Shown here: in pieces, positions 31,901 through 36,551 of the stretch
How the letters are laid out: every line of letters begins with the position of its first letter
Numbering within the stretch: position 1 is the first letter of the stretch
Assembly: GCA_902774055.1 (NCBI GenBank)
Contig: CACYGX010000026.1
Location: 1 to 36,551 of the forward strand
Origin: an uncultured Bacteroidales bacterium
Lineage (GTDB): Bacteria; Bacteroidota; Bacteroidia; Bacteroidales; Muribaculaceae
Direction of reading: 5' to 3'
DNA length: 36,551 nucleotides
Notes under the pieces: generated by a model
What the model was told of the DNA's origin: nothing
The model's input: only the letters and a program-made list of their open reading frames with translations
The model's database searches: none
Program-made: the position numbers and the translations under genes

Positions 31901-32316
31901 AGCTTTAATAGATAATACGTGCAAGTCATTGAGACCGACACTTCTTTTTCAATTTGATTTAATAGAGAGTATGATTCATTGTAGTGCTGTGTAGCTGTCG
32001 CAAAATCAAGTTGCTCTTTTAGTTGGATATAATGGTTTATTTCTTTAGCATTATTTAGAACAATAAAAACGAGAGCACCGTAGATGTCAGTAGTATTAGT
32101 CCATAATACTCTGCCCTTGGTGAAGAAATCTGCGAAACTAGTTCTTTTAAGATATGATACTTTAAGAAGCCCTCGAAACAACACAGGAGTTTTCCTTTTG
32201 AAAGATTGCAGTTCTTCAAAAGACAATTCTGACAACACCTCTGTTATCAAGTTAAGCTTGTTAATTTTGGGGTTTGAAAGTAACACTATATACTTATTTA
32301 TATCAGACTTTCCCAT
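28951..32316 (-). CDS. dtcA: Detocs-type sensor: large helical protein with C-terminal histidine-kinase-like ATPase domain
   Basis: About 1121 residues from the ATG at 32316; an in-frame TTG 6 nt earlier is unnecessary. Residues 1 to about 780 are nearly all helical and repeat-like, without membrane segments, as expected for the TPR-type sensing part of DtcA. Residues about 800-960 are long coiled helices, a possible dimerisation/phosphotransfer region. Residues about 970-1110 are a HATPase-like domain with an N-box (IHDIFHDMMNNILGYEA), IDVSNPLD in place of a DxGxG box, and an ETNSGCIKIYSTV G2-like box. I could not assign the phosphorylated His with confidence. It is the first gene of the overlapping operon and probably detects infection. 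No Pfam-level check was possible. Confidence 0.82.
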   Translation of the reverse strand: MGKSDINKYIVLLSNPKINKLNLITEVLSELSFEELQSFKRKTPVLFRGLLKVSYLKRTSFADFFTKGRVLWTNTTDIYGALVFIVLNNAKEINHYIQLKEQLDFATATQHYNESYSLLNQIEKEVSVSMTCTYYLLKLTRLDKGITVSTQLYNKICKENNILSYISNIAFKSSPIDFPFEPDIEGRYRDLQGDEETCDFFTAFAFPFKRTKGERWMRLLLYTSLIDIYEGVLFQLSCLTADELKKDHIKRLICELAGIITDKRIQRLYTLVNKGASLPSFWNSSEERELIEKYYAQDYTYVFNKSQDYLKKNPLEAAIIDIYFKSCIKLDQIPKELYPEDSLAGRIHYLYQLSLKNDDISEVSRVLLRSTCIAWYQIPSLRQIYQVINDIEHTTEGSVYKNYWRFSLVPEIRDAAFFSGVDMAIDYLVTAGYSKVQSSQVAILEQKREDCFNQTYRLLYGFSDSDIPIYCDEIENKEHTPIITGCITSQLFDRLMSSKHYAEAISLYVKCILNNPHVKIFIDKQMITRVMTDAEDARISNQLELAVFYTMIGAEVYKRYLAYKRFLKSIKVRRLSEINDINTPELLYFVGKVADRNVLTLHVLEFDKEEDVTNERIELCKRAFTITNEKSYSDEITSLIKEQEVMALAQQVNDSKIHVDVQSLINSGLSNEKLWFDTYSDIDDNLEMYEQKNFEEVLDYIMKLSENEQKAVVIKYELPSVKYKKMLFQQMFLSIRDKFLFDPIYGLDKYLSARIRHGTLITQLRNHFLTHSLVTNKKEGGDYQRINPWTQYKDTKITETVKEAINERMLQFTIWLDEQLKIIKNERIQIKTERNDGYLNGLFDYSHNLMASMIDELESNGFDSFEAFVHSAIDLLWRWTNQVLEDTRNFFQQYEKIVVEEMTKLQSDVVSLMDGSTSLITKFKASITDCRTEFQSDVSVVTSWFKPEQSNVRFFTIQQAVDTSLSVINKINQNALSFNSMTIKDNKKYSGEYFNAIHDIFHDMMNNILGYEAKRSNLRGKGKIIIYNTGDRLYIDVSNPLDKTDIQDLKHIVDDQKNIPTLIAGGRTRRETNSGCIKIYSTVMYSLGSGNKYENRVDGNCFIAHIEINTKNLEYNEDTFS

Positions 32317-32432
32317 TTTCAATAGTTTACTCTTTATTGTTCTTTTTCTTAGTTACCTTATCTTCACTTCTTTACCGAGCATCTCTATAATTCCACATAT
32401 TAGTTATAAGGGAGTTGCCGTCACATGGAAAT

Positions 32433-33680
32433 TCACTCTAACAGCCACTTCCACACAGGTACTACGCTAATCCCCTCATTGCTCTCCTCATCGTAAGTGA
32501 TGAGCAGACACTTCCAGCCTTGGTGCCCTTTGGCATATTTCACGAGCGGTGGCACTTCTCTATCCCAGGTCATCTGATCCTTTATACTATACGAAACCTG
32601 GATGGCCAGCTTCTCTTCGGGTATAATAAAGTCAATTTCCTTGTCTGCATTCAGATAAAACACATTCTCTTTACCATACCGCCTACAAAGTTCCACTGCC
32701 ACCATGTTCTCCAACAGCGATGACTCTGAATTCATCAAGAAGAGGTTCAGTAAGCCATTGTCTATAAAGTAATATTTCTTTTGTGATTCCTTCTCTGTCA
32801 GTTTGCCTATCTCGTTCCGCATCGGCAGTATCAACCAACTATCAGCAGCAAAACCAGCATAATCTATTGTGGTAGGCACACTGATAGGAGCCCCTGCTGC
32901 CACAATCACATTCTTCAGTCGATTGAACGATAACGGTTGCTTCACACTCTCGGCCATCTTCTTGATCAAGATGTTCATCACGCGATCATTCTTAATATTG
33001 TTTCGTGCGCAGATGTCACCCAGATATATCTTCTGGTACAAACTTGATAGCATGGCCCGCTTATTCTTAAACAACAGAATCTCTGGTAGACCACCGTAAT
33101 AGAAGTATTCGTTCAGATGTCGCTTCACCTCGCTCCGTTGTATCGTGTCATACTCCCAATGCTCAGTCATCTCCACCTGCTGCGCTGCCAGATACTCTTT
33201 GAACGAATATGGGTATGCATCGTGGATAAAGAACCGCCCCCCCAGTGTCGTGGCCACATCCTTGCTTAGCATCTTGGCATTACTTCCTGTCACGTAAACC
33301 CGATATTTAGAATCAGCCAGTCGGCGTACAAACTTATCCCAGTGTGGAATGTTCTGTACCTCATCCAGGAAAACTATAGGTTTCTTTCCATGGAGTTCAA
33401 GGTGGGCCTCCAGTAGACTTTCAAAGTCCTCCGTCTGAAATTCAGCCAAGCGCTCATCTTCAAAGTCCACAAACAGTATCTCATCCCATCCGAATCCTGC
33501 AGCTTGAAGTTGCCGCACCCGCTGATAGAGCAAGTAGGATTTCCCGGAATGCCTCACTCCAACGATAACATAGTTACCATTGTCCTCAAAGTTGATGGGT
33601 CGATTCACTATCACGGCCTCGTCAACTTCTCGCTGCTTGCTGATCAGGCACCGTTTGATGACATCTTTACTAACACTCAT
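32433..33680 (-). CDS. AAA ATPase with degenerate DUF4143-like C-terminus (ATPase 3)
   Basis: A 415-residue AAA_14/DUF4143-type ATPase. Walker A is GVRHSGKS (residues 41-48) and Walker B is KPIVFLDEVQNIP (about 95-107), followed by YVTGSNAKMLSKDVATTLGGR, a typical sensor segment. The C-terminal region has KEIDFIIPEEKLAIQVSYSIKD, where the expected ExK of the nuclease-like core reads QVS, so that site is probably inactive. It ends 116 nt before the Detocs sensor gene in the same orientation, and no clear promoter lies in the gap. Read-through into the Detocs operon is therefore possible, though an independent module is equally plausible. Confidence 0.9.
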   Translation of the reverse strand: MSVSKDVIKRCLISKQREVDEAVIVNRPINFEDNGNYVIVGVRHSGKSYLLYQRVRQLQAAGFGWDEILFVDFEDERLAEFQTEDFESLLEAHLELHGKKPIVFLDEVQNIPHWDKFVRRLADSKYRVYVTGSNAKMLSKDVATTLGGRFFIHDAYPYSFKEYLAAQQVEMTEHWEYDTIQRSEVKRHLNEYFYYGGLPEILLFKNKRAMLSSLYQKIYLGDICARNNIKNDRVMNILIKKMAESVKQPLSFNRLKNVIVAAGAPISVPTTIDYAGFAADSWLILPMRNEIGKLTEKESQKKYYFIDNGLLNLFLMNSESSLLENMVAVELCRRYGKENVFYLNADKEIDFIIPEEKLAIQVSYSIKDQMTWDREVPPLVKYAKGHQGWKCLLITYDEESNEGISVVPVWKWLLE

Positions 33681-33995
33681 ATAAACTTTAACTTATAAAA
33701 ATCAAACATTTTCATAAAGTTTGATTTGCAAAATTAGGCTTTTTCTATAAATAAGAATTAACAAGAGTCTCTTTTTTGCCTTGTTTTTACATTTTTTCAC
33801 TAAAAATCAAATACATGCTCGAAATAATGATCTGCATGAATGGGAGATTAGTAATTTATTACGACATCTTCAAGAAATATGCTTATTTTTGTGCTATCAA
33901 AAATGATATAGACTGTTCCATTTTACTGTGACAGTTTTATCCGTTTCTCAATAACCGAATAGTGTAGAAACTTCAATAAAAGAAACATCAATAGT
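33681..33995. other. 315-bp divergent region, ATPase 3 / FRG gene
   Basis: A+T-rich. It holds a -7-like TAATTTTG for ATPase 3 on the minus strand (33729-33736), a 9-bp inverted repeat in its leader (33699-33727), and a -7-like TATTTTTG (33884-33891) for the plus-strand FRG gene about 105 nt before its ATG. No gene is seen. Confidence 0.55.
33699..33727. repeat. 9-bp inverted repeat in the ATPase 3 leader
   Basis: AAATCAAAC (33699-33707), an 11-nt loop, GTTTGATTT (33719-33727). It adjoins the -7-like box and lies 19 nt before the ATG, so it could be an operator or a translational control hairpin. AAATCAAA recurs nearby at about 33805. Confidence 0.65.
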
Positions 33996-35798
33996 ATGAT
34001 AGACCAAGTTGCAGATGAGGTTATTCGAGGATATGTCAAAGAAGCATGTGGTATTCTGGGCTTTGACATGTCAAATGTGCGAATTATTTATGTACCGCAA
34101 ATACTGCCCTATGCTGGTATTTCGCATCATTCAGCCATCACCCCTGACGGATGTCTTATTCTTGACGAATCGTGGGTTAATCAAGAGATAAGAAATGAGA
34201 CTCCAACGAGTACGCGTTGCGAAGTTTATTGCAAGGTGCGGATGTTGTATCAGCAGGCAAAAAGACCTAATGGGTTTTATCAATACTCTAATGAGGCAAT
34301 AGGTGATGCATTGGCTTTCAATTGTGCACTACAAACTATTAAAGGTCTAACGCTTCCGATGCCGCCCATTCCTCCGCTAGTTAAATCTTTATTGGATAAG
34401 ACCCAGCGCATATTGAAAGAAGAATTTGGGATGAATACAGAGTATTGCTTGATGCCCAAAGAGTTTGTTAAATCCGACAATGTATGGAAGTTCAGGCTTA
34501 CTCAGAACGACGAAAAGAAATATGCGGACCGATACTACACAAAACCACCCAAATCGACGGTGAGGGTTATTGACAAGTCTGAGAAGGGAACTGAGGAAAA
34601 TCCGTTCGATAATGTGAACGAAGCGTCTGATTATATTCGAAAACTTGAAGAGGATGCATTCGCTAATGATGCATTGCTGAGAGATATTGCTTCGCAACAG
34701 TATTTCTATGATCTGGAGTTTAGACAGTTTCGAGTCCCTTGGGCGTGTTCTTATGTGTCCTTTTATCATGACGATAACATACCTGCAGATGGATTTATTG
34801 TCAATCAGAACCAAATCCATCCCGATGGTAAGTTTCATTTCACCCTGAAACCGAACTTGTATGGCAAGAAATTTCTCTATCGGGGCCAAAGTCAGGACTA
34901 TCCGAAACCTTGTACGCCTAACCTATATCGTGATGAAACCAAAACCTATTTTTTGGATGATCTGATTTGGTCTCAAGAAATGGAAGTACTACTGATGACC
35001 CATCCATTGGTGAAACTGCTTGAGAAAGGCATAGTGATTATGCATGATCATTTTAGCATTCTGATGAATTTAGTGGGATTGGCGCAGCATTATTATCATA
35101 AGACTCATTTTTTAGATTTGACATCTGATCTGGAGAGTGCAAAGTTTTTTGCAACGACAAATTATGACAGCAAAACTGATGAATATAAGCCTGTGCATGA
35201 TACGGAAAAGTTGGGAATCATTTATTGTTATGAACTTCAGATGCCAGGTGCTTTCACCCTACAAGAAGGTTATGCCCTATCTGTGATTGGCAAGCAAGTG
35301 TTTATGCGTAGCGGTGCTCAGCATGGATTCCTTTTAGGTATGGACAAGGGAGTGGACTTTAAAACGATACCTCAAGTCAGAAAGTTCTATTTTCGTCATG
35401 ATCCCACTATATCTGACGAGATATTCAAGCAATCGGACAATGGGAAAAAATATTTTCCTATGGATATTTTAGAAGAAGTATGGAAGGATAAATATAAACA
35501 AAGACTTGAAAATAGGATTGTTTCAGCAGATGCGGTTAGACTGAATGTTTCAAGGAATGCCGGGGAAACGTTCGAAAGTATCTGCCAGAAGCTTAAAAAC
35601 AGAAACATTATTGTCGACGACATTCATCCATCCTTTGTTCCAGAATTGCTTGACCATTATTATACGTCAATCAAAGAAGGATGGTGGGAGGAATTCTGTA
35701 GTGACATATATTTCCATGGTGGAGACGCAGCTCTGTATAAAGATTGTTTGATGCGAATATCAAAACGAGATGAATATCGTTGGGCATTCGAGAGATAG
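33996..35798 (+). CDS. FRG-domain protein with metallopeptidase-like N-terminus
   Basis: A 600-residue soluble protein. The FRG domain spans roughly residues 280-450: FLYRGQSQDYPKPCTPNLYR near 293-312 (YRG variant of the family's F-R-G) and QHYYHKTHFLDLTSDLESAKFFATT near 363-387 (the QH...LDxT...AxxFA core). The first 200 residues are different. CEVYCKVRMLYQQAK (about 75-89) and NEAIGDALAFN (about 98-108) resemble the HExRHxxQ and ExxADxxA helices of small zinc metallopeptidases, but with the zinc-binding His and Glu replaced. FRG proteins are frequent in phage-defence and mobile regions and their activity is unknown to me. It is transcribed divergently from ATPase 3 with its own weak promoter. 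Confidence 0.85.
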   Translation: MIDQVADEVIRGYVKEACGILGFDMSNVRIIYVPQILPYAGISHHSAITPDGCLILDESWVNQEIRNETPTSTRCEVYCKVRMLYQQAKRPNGFYQYSNEAIGDALAFNCALQTIKGLTLPMPPIPPLVKSLLDKTQRILKEEFGMNTEYCLMPKEFVKSDNVWKFRLTQNDEKKYADRYYTKPPKSTVRVIDKSEKGTEENPFDNVNEASDYIRKLEEDAFANDALLRDIASQQYFYDLEFRQFRVPWACSYVSFYHDDNIPADGFIVNQNQIHPDGKFHFTLKPNLYGKKFLYRGQSQDYPKPCTPNLYRDETKTYFLDDLIWSQEMEVLLMTHPLVKLLEKGIVIMHDHFSILMNLVGLAQHYYHKTHFLDLTSDLESAKFFATTNYDSKTDEYKPVHDTEKLGIIYCYELQMPGAFTLQEGYALSVIGKQVFMRSGAQHGFLLGMDKGVDFKTIPQVRKFYFRHDPTISDEIFKQSDNGKKYFPMDILEEVWKDKYKQRLENRIVSADAVRLNVSRNAGETFESICQKLKNRNIIVDDIHPSFVPELLDHYYTSIKEGWWEEFCSDIYFHGGDAALYKDCLMRISKRDEYRWAFER

Positions 35799-36238
35799 TT
35801 AGGATTAAAAAGTCTGACTTGGTGCCTATATGGTTTTTTATGTTTTAAAACTCATGGCTTGTCTCGAGAAAATTGTATCTATGTGTAGCGGCTCTGAAAC
35901 ACAATTGATTACGATATCATATTGCTATAAAGAGGTGTAGCGATTCTGTCGCCTTATGTAGCAAAGTGTAACTATAATTGTTTAAAGTGTGTGTTGAATG
36001 GAGCCTGAGCTAGAGAATGCTCATTCAACCTTTCTCGCTATATTGTTTTAATTATATTCGCGTCCATCTTTATATATTTTTCTCCTAGCCATTAGTATAT
36101 GTAACTAGTTGTATTTCAATTGACTAGGATTGAAAAGATGATGACGTGATAGTGGTTGTTTTATGGGGAGAGAAAATAGTGCAGGTTTAATGTTTTAAAC
36201 TTGTTCAGGCGTGGGTAAATACAATTGCAATAAGATTT
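35799..36238. other. 440-bp intergenic region with a hairpin and a short repeat
   Basis: A+T-rich and without a credible gene. GTGTAGCG followed two bases later by TCTG occurs twice (35883 and 35935). A stem formed by GTTGAATG (35993-36000) and CATTCAAC (36022-36029), extended by AGC/GCT across a bulge, lies about 195 nt after the FRG stop. It could be a late terminator or an RNA element. The region marks the change from the A+T-rich island to more G+C-rich sequence at 36240. Confidence 0.5.
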
Positions 36239-36551
36239 TTATTTGAGTGATTTTTGATATTCCTCCTGGTATGGTCGAATGAAGTCGTCCACCGAGGTGA
36301 TGCCCATCTTCCTGGCTATCTTTTTCTTCTTGTTCGAGATGGTGACGACATTGTTGAACCTCATGCAGATCATGACGGCGGTCCGCGAGTAGCCGCAGCA
36401 GAGCAGCGCGATGAAGTTGACGTCGCTTTCGCGGAGTCTGCCTTTCCCCAGCCTGATGGCGTCTTCCAGGATGTTGCCGTACAGGTCGTTCGTCAGCACC
36501 TGCAGGTTGGACCAGTAGGTGGCTGCCCGCGGGTTTTCCGGAACGGACATC
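36239..36551 (-). CDS. C-terminal part of an HTH transcriptional regulator, cut by the window end
   Basis: At least 103 residues; the frame is open to the right edge. An ATG at 36550 may be internal rather than the true start. LRESDVNFIALLCCGYSRTAVMICMRFNNVVTISNKKKKIARKMGI resembles the C-terminal LuxR-like helix-turn-helix common at the end of long Bacteroidota regulators (LxxxDxxFxxLxxxGxSxxxI...NxVxxxKxKIxxKMGI). What precedes it (membrane helix, TPR or sensor domains) lies outside the window, so its function is unknown. Base composition returns to the G+C-rich style of the left part of the window. Confidence 0.75.
   Translation of the reverse strand, partial: MSVPENPRAATYWSNLQVLTNDLYGNILEDAIRLGKGRLRESDVNFIALLCCGYSRTAVMICMRFNNVVTISNKKKKIARKMGITSVDDFIRPYQEEYQKSLK

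Noticed and set aside
23630-33680. Prophage or transposon origin of the A+T-rich island
   Set aside because: I see no integrase, transposase, structural phage gene, tRNA target or flanking duplication within the window, so only general horizontal acquisition can be proposed.

Overview
The window looks like a chromosomal segment of a Bacteroidota bacterium, most likely order Bacteroidales (a gut Prevotella- or Muribaculaceae-like organism). The evidence is repeated promoters of the Bacteroidota type (TTTG, 19-21 nt, TAnnTTTG) in front of several genes on both strands, mostly weak Shine-Dalgarno sequences, and family content typical of the group: a tricorn-like S41 protease, DUF6056, DUF6249 and DUF4298 proteins, DUF4143-type ATPases, and an HTH regulator tail at the right edge. 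I see no rRNA, tRNA, integrase, transposase or CRISPR array.

Positions 1-23.6 kb are housekeeping-like and fairly G+C-rich. On the minus strand are a two-gene glycosyltransferase/membrane-protein unit and an S24 (LexA-like) repressor followed by an M16 peptidase. A Zn-phospholipase C-like protein (plus) converges on a large secreted tricorn-like protease (minus), with a strong hairpin between them. A six-unit 32-bp tandem repeat separates that protease from an AlkD-like DNA glycosylase. Next come glmS, a uracil permease, a DUF4298/nitroreductase pair, a DUF6249/ECF sigma/putative anti-sigma operon, and a murB-murA pair. The section ends with a seven-gene plus-strand run (19516-23556) that reads as a peroxide/redox-stress operon: glutathione peroxidase, OhrR-like MarR regulator, small Cys protein, secreted peroxidase-nitroreductase fusion, flavin reductase-like protein, CPBP protease and a small membrane protein.

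Positions 23.6-36.2 kb are visibly A+T-rich and have the content of a defence island. They hold three ATPases, each with an N-terminal AAA module and a C-terminal nuclease-fold-like region (23630-24994, 25391-26818, 32433-33680). Embedded among them is a three-gene overlapping operon (28951-32316, 28524-28970, 27299-28549) that matches the anti-phage system Detocs: a large sensor with a histidine-kinase-type ATPase domain, a stand-alone receiver, and a receiver fused to a nucleoside-phosphorylase (PNP) effector. Divergent from these is a 600-aa FRG-domain protein with a possibly degenerate metallopeptidase-like N-terminus. Related GGGCGAAATC hairpins and an exact 33-bp-spaced repeat lie upstream of two of the ATPases.

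Inferred working of the island: the Detocs sensor detects infection and passes phosphate to the receivers, and the PNP effector then destroys ATP. The lone receiver acts as a phosphate sink against accidental firing. The ATPases and FRG protein are probably separate defence or selfish modules; one ATPase lies just upstream of the Detocs genes in the same orientation. Both window edges cut genes: a minus-strand gene starting at 88 runs off the left end, and an HTH-regulator tail runs off the right end.
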